Source of the DNA: an uncultured Marinomonas sp.
GTDB lineage: Bacteria > Pseudomonadota > Gammaproteobacteria > Pseudomonadales > Marinomonadaceae
Direction of reading: 5' to 3'
DNA: 64,000 bases
Assembly: GCA_947493575.1 (NCBI GenBank)
Contig: CANLRQ010000005.1
Location: forward strand, 104,605 to 168,604
The translations under genes and the position numbers were made by a program. Numbering within the stretch: position 1 is the first letter of the stretch; each line of letters starts with the position of its first letter. The notes below the pieces were generated by a model, which searched no databases, was not told where the DNA came from, and saw only the letters and a program-made list of their open reading frames with translations. Shown piece by piece: positions 35,685-46,162 of this stretch.

Positions 35685-38600
35685 ATGTTTCAAAACTGGC
35701 AACTCATCAGCCTCAGCATCGGCTACATCTGTTTACTTTTTATAATCGCTTTTATTGGCGATAAGTATCGCCATAAAATCCCCCATAAGATACAACCTTA
35801 TATTTACGCATTAGCTATGGGTGTCTACTGTACCTCATGGAGTTTTTTAGGTACGAGCGCTCAAGTAGCAAATAGTATTTTTTCTCATTTGCCTATTTTT
35901 ATTGGCCCTATTCTACTTTTTACATTCGCCTGGCCTTTTATTCAACGCATCATTAAAATCAGTCTCAAACTAAATGTAACTTCATTAGCCGACTTACTCG
36001 CAGCACGTTATGGTAAATCACAAAAGCTAGCAGTCATTGTCACCTTAGTCGCGTTGATAGGCACGATGCCATATATCGCGTTACAGTTAAGAGCGATAGT
36101 GCATTCCTACCAAGAACTAACAATTGTAGTTGAACCTAACTCTTGGGAAACGGGGTTATTTGTATCCGTTTTTCTCGCTACATTTACTGTGTTTTTTGGC
36201 ATACGCTCAGTGGATGTGACTGAACGACATCCCGGAGTAATGTTAGCAATTGCTTTTGAATCATTACTAAAAGTGGTTTCTTTTTTAATTCTTGGCTTAT
36301 TTGTAGTGTTTTTTATTTACGACTCCCCACAGGAACTTTGGAAAGTAACTAAAGCAGACATTCTTTTAAACCAACAACTACAGTTACCAAATATTGCCAC
36401 AACGGCAGGCTCTCTAATTATCGCTATGGCCGCATTTTTAACACTCCCTAGACAATTTCATGTAATGGTAGTAGAACTACGTGATGCTAATGACTCACAA
36501 CCTGCGCGCTATATTTTCCCTATTTATTTACTAATTTTTGCCATTTTTGCCGTTCCTCTTGGCCTTGCGGGAGATTTATTACTAGGGCAAGACATTACAG
36601 TTGATTTCTATGTTTTATTACTACCCGCGATTAGTAATCAATTTTGGCTAACATTGTTAGCATTTTTAGGTGCTATATCAGCCGCAAGCGCTATGGTTAT
36701 CATCACGGCTATCGCATTAAGCACAATGCTTTCAAATGAAATATTCTTCCCACTTATGTTCAATCAGCAGCGAACTGTAGACAATGACTTTAATCGCTTT
36801 AAAGCGAGTCTTTTGCGAGTGAGAAAAATTTTAGCATGCTTAGTTATTTTATTAGGCTACGGTGTATTTCTTATAGCGCCACCCGATAAGCTTTCAATTT
36901 TAGGAGAAATAGCACTCGGTGCTATGGCACAATTAACTCCAGCATTGATCGCTGCATTCTACTGGCGTTCTAGCAGCACCACCGGAGTTATTAGTGGTAT
37001 CACTGCTGGTTTCAGTCTATGGTTTTTCCTAAACTTATTACCCCAATTCGGTTTTTATACACAACCTGTCAGCGATTCATTGCTCCCCACCCATATGCAG
37101 GTTTCGCTGATTAGTTTGTTGGTAAATATTGTTATTATGTGGTGGGTTTCATTGTTTTCTAGACAGAGTGTCCAAGAACGAGTTCAAGCTTCCTACTTTT
37201 TAGGCAATCAAAATACAGATGATCTAAGTTTATTGAGAAATAGAGAAATCGATGCCAGAGAATTACAGCTACTTGCTTCACGATTTATCGGTGAAGAAAA
37301 AGCCAAACTAGAATTCAAGCATTTTCTCTCTACTCATAACTCAAAACATCTAGGATCCAGAGTCTATAATCACAAACTAATAGAATTTACAGAACATATG
37401 ATGACCAGCGTGATGGGATCATCATCTTCACGTTTGGTTATATCTTCAGCCCTTCGCGGTAAAGAACTAGCTCTTGATCAAGTAGCACAATTGATTGGAG
37501 ACACCTCCACACAAGGAACACAGTTTAATCATAGCATTCTACAGTGCGCCATTGAGAGCAGTACTGAAGGTATTTCAATTATCAATCGCGATCTCAATTT
37601 GGTCGCTTGGAACAAGCAATATATTCAACTATTCGATTACCCAAAGCATCTTGTTTATGTCAATAGCCCAATAGAAAATCTTATCCGATATAATATCGAA
37701 CAAAGACTCCATGAATCTGGTGATGTCGAAGAAAAAGTTCATAAAAGGCTGCAATATTTACAACAAGGCACCCCCCATAGCTCCGAACGAAAACTCAATA
37801 CTGGACAGATAATCCGCATTCAAGGCAACCCATTACCCGATGGTGGATTTGTGATGATTTTCACGGATATCACCGCTTTTAGACAAGCCGAGCAAGTATT
37901 AAAAGAAGCCAATCAAGATCTAGAAACTCGAGTACATGAGCGGACGAAACGCCTAGAACAAACTAACGGTGAACTGGAAAAAGAACGAAAGAAAGCCGTT
38001 TTAGCGAATGTGAAAAAAAGTCAATATTTAAACGCTTGTAGCCATGATTTAATGCAACCCTTAGAGGCCGCTAGATTATTCACCAGCGCCCTTTCAACAC
38101 AGCGCGGTGTTAATAAACATCATAAACAGCACATCGAAAATATTGAACGCTCTCTGCGTGTTGCCACAAGCTTGCTAAGCGAACTGGGAGACATTGCTAA
38201 AATTGAAAGTGGTAATATTCGAGTTTCTAAAAAAGCATTCTCCATTAGCAAGCTATTTACAAACTTAGCAAACGAGTTTAACGCTCATGATGAAAAAATT
38301 AATATACAGTTTAAAACTGTTAATTGCTCGCTTTGGATCTATTCCGACCCCAACTTATTACATCGCATCTTACAAAACTTTATCGCCAATGCTTTTCGCT
38401 ATGCAAGTCCAGGCAAAGTAGTACTTGGTGTTCGCAGACTCGACCAAAAAGTATCAATTGAAGTTGTTGATAACGGACCAGGAATTGCTTTAGAAAAACA
38501 ACGGGTAGTTTTCGAGCAATTTGTTCAACTTAATACCAACAATGCCAACTCAAGCAAAGGTCTCGGTTTAGGATTAAATATTACACAGAGTTTTGCTCAA

Positions 38601-39155
38601 CTACTCGATCACCCACTCTCTTTACGATCAACCCCCAATAAGGGCAGCAATTTTTCTATCACAGCACCCATTACTGCCCCAGAAACGTCTGAGCAAGAGA
38701 ATGTTCCCAGTAAAGTAATTAATTTACAAGGAATAACCGTTCTATACGTCGAAAATGATCCAAACTTGTTGGAGGCAATGATCGCATTACTAAATTCTTG
38801 GCGATGTAGAGTGCTCGCGTGTAATAGCAGCCAACAAGTCTACCAATATTACGAACAATATAATGATGAAATAGATATTATGCTGATGGATTACCAACTT
38901 ACTGAAGTAAAAACTGGCTTAGATTTCATGATAGAAATAAGCCAAGCTTCTAGCTATGGTATACCGGGTATTTTAATTACTGCTATTACCGATCAAGATG
39001 TGCGTATAAAAACGCAAAATGCTGGCTTTAGCTATTTGACTAAGCCGATGAAACCTGCAATCTTGCGCGAATTGATTAGCGCGATACTCACACAAAAAAT
39101 GCAACAGGATTACTCGTTACTCGCAGAAAATGAAGGAGACCCCACTTCTAACTGA
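35685..39155 (+). CDS. crbS: hybrid sensor kinase with SSS transporter domain, CrbS-like
   Basis: A 1156-residue protein. The first half (about 1-500) is a sodium/solute symporter-like domain with about 13 membrane segments. Then come a linker and a PAS domain (near 625-740), a coiled coil (EANQDLETRVHERTKRLEQT), the dimerisation domain with His787 (CSHDLMQPLEAARLF), an ATPase domain (NFIANAFRYASPG, VDNGPGIALEKQ, GLGLGLNITQ) and a receiver with Asp1069 (IMLMDYQLTE). This is the CbrA/CrbS architecture. In Vibrio and Pseudomonas relatives CrbS with CrbR controls acetate use (acs). The final 46 bases overlap the convergent regulator gene. Confidence 0.88.
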   Translation: MFQNWQLISLSIGYICLLFIIAFIGDKYRHKIPHKIQPYIYALAMGVYCTSWSFLGTSAQVANSIFSHLPIFIGPILLFTFAWPFIQRIIKISLKLNVTSLADLLAARYGKSQKLAVIVTLVALIGTMPYIALQLRAIVHSYQELTIVVEPNSWETGLFVSVFLATFTVFFGIRSVDVTERHPGVMLAIAFESLLKVVSFLILGLFVVFFIYDSPQELWKVTKADILLNQQLQLPNIATTAGSLIIAMAAFLTLPRQFHVMVVELRDANDSQPARYIFPIYLLIFAIFAVPLGLAGDLLLGQDITVDFYVLLLPAISNQFWLTLLAFLGAISAASAMVIITAIALSTMLSNEIFFPLMFNQQRTVDNDFNRFKASLLRVRKILACLVILLGYGVFLIAPPDKLSILGEIALGAMAQLTPALIAAFYWRSSSTTGVISGITAGFSLWFFLNLLPQFGFYTQPVSDSLLPTHMQVSLISLLVNIVIMWWVSLFSRQSVQERVQASYFLGNQNTDDLSLLRNREIDARELQLLASRFIGEEKAKLEFKHFLSTHNSKHLGSRVYNHKLIEFTEHMMTSVMGSSSSRLVISSALRGKELALDQVAQLIGDTSTQGTQFNHSILQCAIESSTEGISIINRDLNLVAWNKQYIQLFDYPKHLVYVNSPIENLIRYNIEQRLHESGDVEEKVHKRLQYLQQGTPHSSERKLNTGQIIRIQGNPLPDGGFVMIFTDITAFRQAEQVLKEANQDLETRVHERTKRLEQTNGELEKERKKAVLANVKKSQYLNACSHDLMQPLEAARLFTSALSTQRGVNKHHKQHIENIERSLRVATSLLSELGDIAKIESGNIRVSKKAFSISKLFTNLANEFNAHDEKINIQFKTVNCSLWIYSDPNLLHRILQNFIANAFRYASPGKVVLGVRRLDQKVSIEVVDNGPGIALEKQRVVFEQFVQLNTNNANSSKGLGLGLNITQSFAQLLDHPLSLRSTPNKGSNFSITAPITAPETSEQENVPSKVINLQGITVLYVENDPNLLEAMIALLNSWRCRVLACNSSQQVYQYYEQYNDEIDIMLMDYQLTEVKTGLDFMIEISQASSYGIPGILITAITDQDVRIKTQNAGFSYLTKPMKPAILRELISAILTQKMQQDYSLLAENEGDPTSN

Positions 39156-39772
39156 CCAATCGCTATTACAGCTTGAGTACGATTGAGGACATTCAGCTTT
39201 CTAAAAATGGCCGTCGCATGTGCCTTAATTGTCGCTTCAGATAAACTTAATTGATGCGCAATTTGCTTGTTAAGTAGACCATCAGCAAACATCAGCAGTA
39301 TTTTATGTTGCTGTGGCGTAAGCGTCGATATACGCTCACTGATATCTGATTTATCAACAACTCGATTTAAATTGATATGATCAGGCAACCAAGCATTACC
39401 ACTTAGCACTTGCTCAATAGCTTTTATGATTAGCTCTACGGCGGTGGATTTTGGCACAAACCCCAAGGCACCAAATTCCATTGATTTAATGACAATATCA
39501 TTATCATCATGAGCGGAGACAATCACAATAGGTAATTGAGGATACTGGCTACGTATCTTGATCAATGTATTAAAGCCGTGTGCACCTGGAATATCCAAAT
39601 CTAACAACAGCAACTCCGTATCAAAATTATTTGCCAAAACATCACTAAGCTGTTCAACAGTTTGAGCTTCAACCCACTCGAATTCACTAAATTTAGGCTT
39701 TAATATCTGCAGTAATGCTTGACGAAACAATGGGTGATCATCTGCAATGATGATTTTTCGGACAGTACTCAT
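39110..39772 (-). CDS. crbR: LuxR-type response regulator, CrbR-like
   Basis: A 220-residue regulator. ATG 39772 (MSTVRKIIIADDHPL) follows AGGAG and is preferred over the frame's earlier start at 39844. The receiver has DD11-12 and Asp58 (ELLLLDLDIPG); the C-terminal LuxR helix-turn-helix reads LTPQQHKILLMFADGLLNKQ and SLSEATIKAHATAIFRKLNV. Placed tail to tail with the CrbS-like kinase, it is the expected partner. Likely targets are the symporter operon and a distant acs. Confidence 0.87.
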   Translation of the reverse strand: MSTVRKIIIADDHPLFRQALLQILKPKFSEFEWVEAQTVEQLSDVLANNFDTELLLLDLDIPGAHGFNTLIKIRSQYPQLPIVIVSAHDDNDIVIKSMEFGALGFVPKSTAVELIIKAIEQVLSGNAWLPDHINLNRVVDKSDISERISTLTPQQHKILLMFADGLLNKQIAHQLSLSEATIKAHATAIFRKLNVLNRTQAVIAIGQLEVGSPSFSASNE

Positions 39773-40179
39773 GATACTCCTAATAAGCTTAATCAAGCAG
39801 TACCGCACATTTTGCAAAGGAACAAAACTCACGGTTGAAAACAAGAATTTATATTTTCAATATACAGCTGAAAAGATTATTTTATTATTTTATTATTTTA
39901 TTTTGAAATCTCTGAATAGCGTAATGCAAATAAGGCAGGTGAAAACGATGAAGTAGCGAAGTTTATAGAATATTTTAACTGCGATACTTAACGCAGAATT
40001 GGCAAACACTTCCGCCATGCTGAGCTCTCAAATTTTTAAAGACTATATTAACCTAAATCGCCCTCTAACAACACCAAAATGCCCAGATAGAAATCGTTAA
40101 AACGCAGGAAGCCATTGCCGTATAATAGTTTGCAACCAAATAGCTCATCACCCAACGGTGGCAACCAAGGTTTATAATT
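39773..40179. other. AT-rich interval between the regulator and an IS remnant
   Basis: It holds the promoter region of the CrbR-like gene on the minus strand and a simple TTTTATTATTTTATTA run near 39878-39902. The last 150 bases probably belong to the left part of the decayed insertion sequence, but I see no clear terminal inverted repeat. Confidence 0.4.
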
Positions 40180-40485
40180 ATGCGACCTTATAAACTTGAT
40201 AACACCAACGATTTACTAACCCCCCGAGCCGGTTTGTTAGCCATCGCGCAGCTAATGGAGACTTTGAACCTAGTTGAGCTTATTGATCTGTACTTTCCGC
40301 TTCCCAAAAGCAATCGAGGTTACAAGCCTTCGACGTTTATTAAAACACTGACCCTTATTCAATATGAAGGTAGTTTCATCTTGATGACATTCGTCATTAG
40401 AGCAAGTGCTGACAGCGCTAAAGGAGTTTAAACCGCCACCTATTTAAGAGTATTTTTAATACAACCCGTGTTTCAGCGAGATAAA
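40180..40485 (+). pseudogene. decayed IS1380-like transposase, N-terminal part
   Basis: The first 65 codons (LTPRAGLLAIAQLMETLNLV, FPLPKSNRGYKPSTF) match the start of IS1380-family transposases. After about 40372 the match continues in a second frame (FHLDDIRH) and then a third (LEQVLTALKEFKPP), so at least two frameshifts have occurred. The DDE catalytic part is missing. No intact insertion sequence is present. Confidence 0.7.
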
Positions 40486-40535
40486 TCCTTCCATAATCTA
40501 TTTATCACGGTAATTTAAGCTCTAATTATAAATAA

Positions 40536-40560
40536 ACGGTGCCATTTATACTGGCACCGC
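40536..40560 (-). terminator. hairpin after the semialdehyde dehydrogenase gene
   Basis: CGGTGCCA pairs with TGGCACCG around a short loop; on the minus strand it is followed by TTTATTTAT. It lies about 50 bases after the end of the four-gene operon. Confidence 0.6.
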
Positions 40561-40607
40561 CATTCTCTTATTTTCAATAATATAAAACTAAAATGGAATA
40601 ATAAGAA

Positions 40608-42104
40608 TTAATTCATGGTTGGCATTGAAAACTCAGCACCCTCACGAATTCCAGATGAAGGCCAACGTTGAGTTATGGTCTTCCGCTTTGTATAGAAGCG
40701 AACGGCATCTGGGCCATAGGCATGTAAATCACCAAATAATGAACGCTTCCAACCACCAAAGCTATGATAAGCAACAGGTACGGGTAAAGGAACATTAATC
40801 CCAACCATACCAACCTTAATATTATCTGAGAAGTATCTAGCAGCTTCTCCATCACGAGTAAAAATACATGTACCATTTCCATATTCATGATTATCGATTA
40901 ACTCCATTGCTTCTTGCATGGTATTAACTCGCACAACCTGTAGAACGGGTCCAAAGATTTCTTCTTTATAGCTCACCATATCTGGAGTCACATTGTCAAT
41001 TAACGTACCACCTACAAAGAAACCGTTACTGAAACCTTCAACTTCAGGAGATCTACCATCTACTACAATAGTTGCCCCTTGCTCTTCTGCATGATTAATA
41101 TAACCAACTACTTTGTCCCGGTGTTGCGCAGTTATCACTGGGCCGAAATCATTACTGCTATCACTATATGCTCCCACTTTTAAGTCCGACATTGCCTCGG
41201 CCATACTTTCAACTAAAGCATCACCAGCGTCGTCCCCAACAGCGACAGCAACAGATAAAGCCATACAACGTTCACCCGAAGAACCAAATGCAGCGCCAAG
41301 CAGCTGACTAACAACATTACCCATATCAGCATCAGGCATTATGATTGCATGATTTTTTGCACCACCTAATGCTTGGCAACGCTTTCCATTAGCACTTGCA
41401 GTGGAGTAAATATATTCAGCGATTGGAGTTGAACCGACAAAACTAACTGCTTTAATGCGTTCATCAGATAACAAAACATCAACCGCGACCTTATCTCCAT
41501 TGACAACGTTCATCACGCCATCTGGAAGTCCTGCCTCTTTTAATAGCTGAGCAATAAACAGAGTTGAGCTAGGATCACGTTCCGATGGTTTTAGGATAAA
41601 ACAGTTACCACAAGCAATAGCCATTGGGAACATCCATAGAGGCACCATCGCAGGAAAGTTAAAAGGAGTAATTCCAGCAACAACACCTAATGGTTGAAAC
41701 TCACTCCATGAATCAACGTTTGAGCCCACATTTTTACTGTGCTCTCCTTTTAATAACTCTGGTGCCCCACAAGCATATTCAACATTCTCGATCCCACGCT
41801 GTAATTCACCAGCAGCATCATGAGATATCTTTCCATGCTCCTCGCCAATCATCTGGCAAATCTTATCAGCATTAGCTTCTAATAACGCCTTAAAGCGAAA
41901 CATAACTCGTGCGCGCTTAATCGCAGGAGTATTACGCCAAGCTGGAAAAGCCGCTTCAGCACAACTAATAGCCTGCTCTACAGTTTCAACCGAAGCCAAT
42001 GCAACTTTTCGTGTCGCTAACCCTGTTGCCGGATTAAACACATCTTGAGTACGCTCACTGTCAGTGCAAACTTCACCGTTAATTAAATGTCCAATAGTAT
42101 TCAT
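40608..42104 (-). CDS. mmsA: CoA-acylating methylmalonate/malonate-semialdehyde dehydrogenase
   Basis: A 498-residue aldehyde dehydrogenase of the MmsA group, which oxidises and decarboxylates malonate or methylmalonate semialdehyde with CoA and NAD. The catalytic Cys280 lies in FGSSGERCMALSVAV; GVVAGITPFNFPAMVPLWMF and FVGSTPIAEYIY are family motifs. It is the last gene of a four-gene minus-strand run. With the iron alcohol dehydrogenase upstream it could convert 3-hydroxypropionate to acetyl-CoA, the job of DddC in DMSP/acrylate users. A role in valine catabolism is the alternative. Confidence 0.92.
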   Translation of the reverse strand: MNTIGHLINGEVCTDSERTQDVFNPATGLATRKVALASVETVEQAISCAEAAFPAWRNTPAIKRARVMFRFKALLEANADKICQMIGEEHGKISHDAAGELQRGIENVEYACGAPELLKGEHSKNVGSNVDSWSEFQPLGVVAGITPFNFPAMVPLWMFPMAIACGNCFILKPSERDPSSTLFIAQLLKEAGLPDGVMNVVNGDKVAVDVLLSDERIKAVSFVGSTPIAEYIYSTASANGKRCQALGGAKNHAIIMPDADMGNVVSQLLGAAFGSSGERCMALSVAVAVGDDAGDALVESMAEAMSDLKVGAYSDSSNDFGPVITAQHRDKVVGYINHAEEQGATIVVDGRSPEVEGFSNGFFVGGTLIDNVTPDMVSYKEEIFGPVLQVVRVNTMQEAMELIDNHEYGNGTCIFTRDGEAARYFSDNIKVGMVGINVPLPVPVAYHSFGGWKRSLFGDLHAYGPDAVRFYTKRKTITQRWPSSGIREGAEFSMPTMN

Positions 42105-42142
42105 ATGTAATTCCTAAATAAATAAAATGTTAATGTCGAACG

Positions 42143-43303
42143 CTAATCCCACAATCCCTTATAGATAGTAACCATCTCGTTGACAGACGGTTCAATTGGA
42201 TTATTAGAAGGGGAACCAGAAGCCAATGCTTGCTCAGCCATTGTTTGACAGACCCCAAAAAATTCATCACGATCAATACCAAATTGATATGGTGTTGGTA
42301 CCGCCAACTCATCATTTAATGCTTGAAGCTCAATCAACAATTTCTCATTAGCAGTATCATTGCTGTCTTGCTCCGTTGCTATCCCCATAGCTCGCGCACA
42401 ATCTGCATAACGCTCTGGCGCAGCAGGAATTGAAAAAGCAGTGACACTAGGTAATAACATGGCGTTAGATAAGCCGTGAGGAACATGGAAAAAGGCGCCA
42501 ATTGGACGACTCATACCGTGAACTAAGGCAACCGATGCATTAGAAAATGCAATTCCAGCCAAGGTCGAGCCAAGCATCATAGCTTCTCGAGCCTGCTGAT
42601 CGCCTGCATTGTGATAGACCTTTCTCAAATTAGGTCCAATCAACTTTATCGCACCAATTGCCTGACTATCACTGTAAGCATTGGCTTTTTTACTAACGTA
42701 TGCCTCCATCGCATGAGTTAGGGCATCAATACCTGTATCTGCGGTAATCCTAGGAGGTAAGCTCATAGTTAACTTAAAATCAACCAAAGCTGCAATAGGC
42801 ATAAAACCCATACCGACACAGAGCATTTTCTCGTCGCTACTTTCATCAGTAATGATGGTAAATCTCGTCACTTCAGAGCCCGTCCCCGCCGTAGTAGGTA
42901 CAGCAATAACAGGCAAGCCTTGCTCATTAACCATGCGTGGGAAACGATAATCCTGCATTACCCCACCATGTTTCGCCAATATTGCGATGGCCTTGGCACT
43001 ATCGATTGGGCTACCACCACCAAGGGCAATTATACAATCGTAGTTCCCCTTTTGCGCTTTCATAACACCAGCCTGAATAGAATGAACAGTAGGTTCTGGT
43101 ACCGTATCATCAAAGACATCAGCATTAATTTGAGCATCGCTTAAGCAGTCTTGAATACATCTAGCATAACCGAGCTTAACCATCATTTTATCAGTAATGA
43201 TTAATGGGCGCTGACAATTAAGGCTCATCAATATGTTAGGGATTTCCAAGCTAGCATTTTCGCCAACTTGCATAATACGTGGTAGAACAATTTGAGAAGA
43301 CAT
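42143..43303 (-). CDS. iron-containing alcohol dehydrogenase
   Basis: A 386-residue group III dehydrogenase. The NAD-binding region has GGGSPIDSAKAIAI and VPTTAGTGSEVT; iron ligands are expected in the DALTHAMEAYV region and in VHGMSRPIGAFFHVPHG. It lies 38 bases before the semialdehyde dehydrogenase gene. In this company the likely substrate is 3-hydroxypropionate, as for DddA/DddB, but a 4-hydroxybutyrate or simple alcohol substrate cannot be excluded. Confidence 0.9.
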   Translation of the reverse strand: MSSQIVLPRIMQVGENASLEIPNILMSLNCQRPLIITDKMMVKLGYARCIQDCLSDAQINADVFDDTVPEPTVHSIQAGVMKAQKGNYDCIIALGGGSPIDSAKAIAILAKHGGVMQDYRFPRMVNEQGLPVIAVPTTAGTGSEVTRFTIITDESSDEKMLCVGMGFMPIAALVDFKLTMSLPPRITADTGIDALTHAMEAYVSKKANAYSDSQAIGAIKLIGPNLRKVYHNAGDQQAREAMMLGSTLAGIAFSNASVALVHGMSRPIGAFFHVPHGLSNAMLLPSVTAFSIPAAPERYADCARAMGIATEQDSNDTANEKLLIELQALNDELAVPTPYQFGIDRDEFFGVCQTMAEQALASGSPSNNPIEPSVNEMVTIYKGLWD

Positions 43304-43548
43304 GACAATTCCTATCTGTATGGTTCATTATAGATTCAACAATGGATTCTCGAAAGCAAGTTCAAGCTGTTGACACACTTAGAAAACACTACGCTATGCT
43401 TATCACCAATAAGGTGAAAACAATTTTAATATTTCTTAGGCACACCTATTACTTGCACTCTTTTTCCACTCATTCACCAAATCTAAAATAATATTAGTAA
43501 GTGGTTTTAGCACCATCAAAAAGCACACCACTTATTGTTCTTATATTT

Positions 43549-44406
43549 CTAACGATGGCGAAAAACAGGTGCACGCTTAGCAATAAACGCATGCATGCCT
43601 TCTTTTTGCCCTTCTGTAGCAAATGCTGATTGGAATAAGCGGCGCTCATGACGCATACCCTCTGTTAGACTTGTCTCAAAAGCAACATTCACCGCTTCTT
43701 TAGCCATACGTACTGCAGGACTATTATAGCCAGCAATAGTATGTGCCGCCTCTAATGAGGTTTGTAATAGATCTTTAGCAGGCACAACTCGAGCTATGAG
43801 TCCAGCCGCCTTTGCTTCGTGTACATCAATGGTTCTACCTGTTAGCACAAGATCCATAGCTAATGACTTACCAACAGCATTGGTTAAACGTTGAGATCCC
43901 CCAATACCAGGTAAAATACCTAATTTAATCTCTGGCTGTCCGAATTGAGCGTCTTCAGAAGCAATAATAAAATCACACATCAATGCTAGCTCACAACCAC
44001 CGCCTAGTGCATAACCACTCACGGCAGCAATAATTGGTTTACTAATTAAACGTAATTCATCCCAAGGCGCAAAAATATCGTCACAGTAAAATTCGGAATA
44101 ACTCAAATTTGCCATTTCTTCAATATCTGCTCCAGCGGCAAACGCTCGAGCACTACCAGTGATAACAATTGCCCCAATATTATCGTCGGCATCAAAAGCT
44201 TTTAAAGTATCAACCACTTCTCTAGCAAGCTGTCTACTCAAAGCATTCAGACTTTTAGGACGATGTAGAGTAATCATTCCTACCCGTTCGCGGCGCTCAA
44301 CAAGTATTGTTTCCAACGGGGCTACAGATTCTGCTTTATCCACAGTTGCTATGTTTTCTTGATCTGTATCGGCAGGCTTAGCTTGAGCACTGTTTTTTGT
44401 TTTCAT
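43549..44406 (-). CDS. enoyl-CoA hydratase family protein, AcuK-like
   Basis: About 285 residues. ATG 44406 ([15 protein letters not shown]) follows GAGAGAG and avoids the longer overlap with the upstream gene that an earlier start would give. A polar N-terminal extension of about 30 residues precedes a crotonase fold with oxyanion residues near [11 protein letters not shown], and the two catalytic glutamates Glu139 ([13 protein letters not shown]) and Glu159 ([13 protein letters not shown]). Both are intact, so it should be a hydratase. In this operon hydration of acryloyl-CoA to 3-hydroxypropionyl-CoA is the likely reaction, as proposed for AcuK in Halomonas. Confidence 0.87.
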   Translation of the reverse strand: MKTKNSAQAKPADTDQENIATVDKAESVAPLETILVERRERVGMITLHRPKSLNALSRQLAREVVDTLKAFDADDNIGAIVITGSARAFAAGADIEEMANLSYSEFYCDDIFAPWDELRLISKPIIAAVSGYALGGGCELALMCDFIIASEDAQFGQPEIKLGILPGIGGSQRLTNAVGKSLAMDLVLTGRTIDVHEAKAAGLIARVVPAKDLLQTSLEAAHTIAGYNSPAVRMAKEAVNVAFETSLTEGMRHERRLFQSAFATEGQKEGMHAFIAKRAPVFRHR

Positions 44407-44467
44407 TATTTGACTCTCTCTATCTGAGGTAAGGGTTAAGTTGTAGAAATACTCGCGTATCCTGCAA

Positions 44468-45682
44468 TTATAGTGTTGATCCTGTTGGCGCATAGGCACC
44501 ATACTTGGACATTAATTCTTCTAGAATAGCTTCTCGATGTTCGTTAAGAGAAGGAGACTTCAGTGGCATTTCTGGGTCGATTTCATCTAATGAGCTAATT
44601 TTTATTGGATTACCGGCCGTTCGAACTGCTTTGCCATTTTCACCTTGAACTTTAACAATCATGTTTCGAGCTAAAAGCTGTGGGTGAGAGAATAACTTGT
44701 CAATTGTGTTGATGGGAGAACAGGGAACACCTGCTTCATTAAGAGCATCAATCCAATGTTGCATTGGCTGGCATAGGGTTATCGTCTCAACATCTTTCAC
44801 CAACTGCTTTCTGTTCTGAACACGTAGATCGTTCGTTAAGTATTGAGGCTCCAACGCTATTTGGGATGATCCCAACGCGTCCATCATTAACAAAAAGAGA
44901 GTATCATTGCCCGCACAAATTACGAACTTACCATCCATTGCAGTAAAAGTTTCAAAAGGCGCTAACGATGGATGATTATCACCGGTTCTTGTTGGAACAA
45001 CCCCTTCCACATCATATCTCGCTAATGCGGTTTCCATCAATGCGGCCTGACAATCCAGCATTCCAATATCAACTCTACTACCTTGAGCATCACGAGTACG
45101 GCTATAAAGTGCTGACAAAATACCAATAGCTCCGAACAATGCAGCCCCTAAATCACCAAAACTCGTACCTACACGAGCAGGTTCTTCATCCGGCCAGCCT
45201 GTCAGGCTCATCACCCCACCCATAGCTTGAACAACCATATCATAGCCTGGCAATTCACTAAATGGACCACTGTGACCAAAACCTGAAATGGATGAATAAA
45301 CAATGTGCGGGTGCGTTTTAGCAAGGCGCTCAGGCCCATAACCAAGACGTTCCATTACTCCAGGTCTGAAATTCTCAACAACAACATCACAACTATCCAA
45401 CAATCGCTCTAAAAGCTCTCTATCTCGTGGTGATTTGATATCAAGTGAAATGCTTTCTTTACCTCGATTAAAACACATAAAATAAGCTGAATCATCGCCT
45501 ACAAAAGGACCAAATGCTCTAGTATCATCACCAGTACCAAACCTTTCAACTTTGATAACCCTTGCACCAAGATCCGCCAAAACCATAGTGCAGTAAGGAC
45601 CAGCCAGCACTCGAGAGAAATCCAGAACAGTAATGCCTGCTAAAGGGCCTGCCTTTGCATCTGTTTCACTTACTTGATTCAT
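44468..45682 (-). CDS. CaiB/BaiF family CoA-transferase, AcuN-like
   Basis: A 404-residue type III CoA-transferase, first gene of the run. The core starts [20 protein letters not shown], with [15 protein letters not shown] and the probable catalytic Asp177 in [12 protein letters not shown]. It is a single-domain protein, so it is not DddD, which has two such domains. In Halomonas HTNK1, AcuN of this family acts with AcuK to turn acrylate into 3-hydroxypropionate. The gene order here fits that pathway, but the CoA acceptor is inferred. Confidence 0.88.
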   Translation of the reverse strand: MNQVSETDAKAGPLAGITVLDFSRVLAGPYCTMVLADLGARVIKVERFGTGDDTRAFGPFVGDDSAYFMCFNRGKESISLDIKSPRDRELLERLLDSCDVVVENFRPGVMERLGYGPERLAKTHPHIVYSSISGFGHSGPFSELPGYDMVVQAMGGVMSLTGWPDEEPARVGTSFGDLGAALFGAIGILSALYSRTRDAQGSRVDIGMLDCQAALMETALARYDVEGVVPTRTGDNHPSLAPFETFTAMDGKFVICAGNDTLFLLMMDALGSSQIALEPQYLTNDLRVQNRKQLVKDVETITLCQPMQHWIDALNEAGVPCSPINTIDKLFSHPQLLARNMIVKVQGENGKAVRTAGNPIKISSLDEIDPEMPLKSPSLNEHREAILEELMSKYGAYAPTGSTL

Positions 45683-46162
45683 AATTACTAATCCGATGGT
45701 TAGTTATATTTTACGCCAACCTAATAATAATTAGACATAACGTTTCGTGTTGAAAAAATACATTATGAGCAATAATGAATCAATACGTATTAATATAGAC
45801 TTTAGTATGATGAAGTCGAGTAATAAAAATTCGAAGTGCATTTAGGAGATTTCAATTTTTTAAATTTGTTTTCTTGAAAAATATTAAGAGTTATGCGAAA
45901 GACGCTAGAACTTCTTTAAAATCATTATCTTTGGATCTTAACCTTTCTTTACCCACAACACCTGAACACTTAAAAAGGCTGTTGAGTCTTTTTTAACAAA
46001 GTATTAGCAAGCGTAATAGTCTCGCAAAGGTCTCTATTACAAATTAAGAATAACCATTATGATGAATTAAGTGTACAATCATCTGACTCCTTATACTGAA
46101 CAAGGAAGTATTTGGTCAAATATCGCACTAAGAACTTAATGTATCAGACCTAAGGTAGTTAA
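45683..46162. other. gene-free interval with a family B trace
   Basis: About 480 bases between divergent genes. Bases 45979-46034 (TTGAGTCTTTTTTAACAAAG, then GTATTAGCAAGCGTAATAGT and GCAAAGGTCTC) match the right half of family B. Promoters of the CoA-transferase operon and the cyclase must lie here; no regulator-binding palindrome is clear. Confidence 0.5.

Noticed and set aside
44468..45682. DddD, the DMSP CoA-transferase/lyase
   Set aside because: DddD carries two CaiB-type domains and is about twice as long; this protein has one domain of 404 residues.
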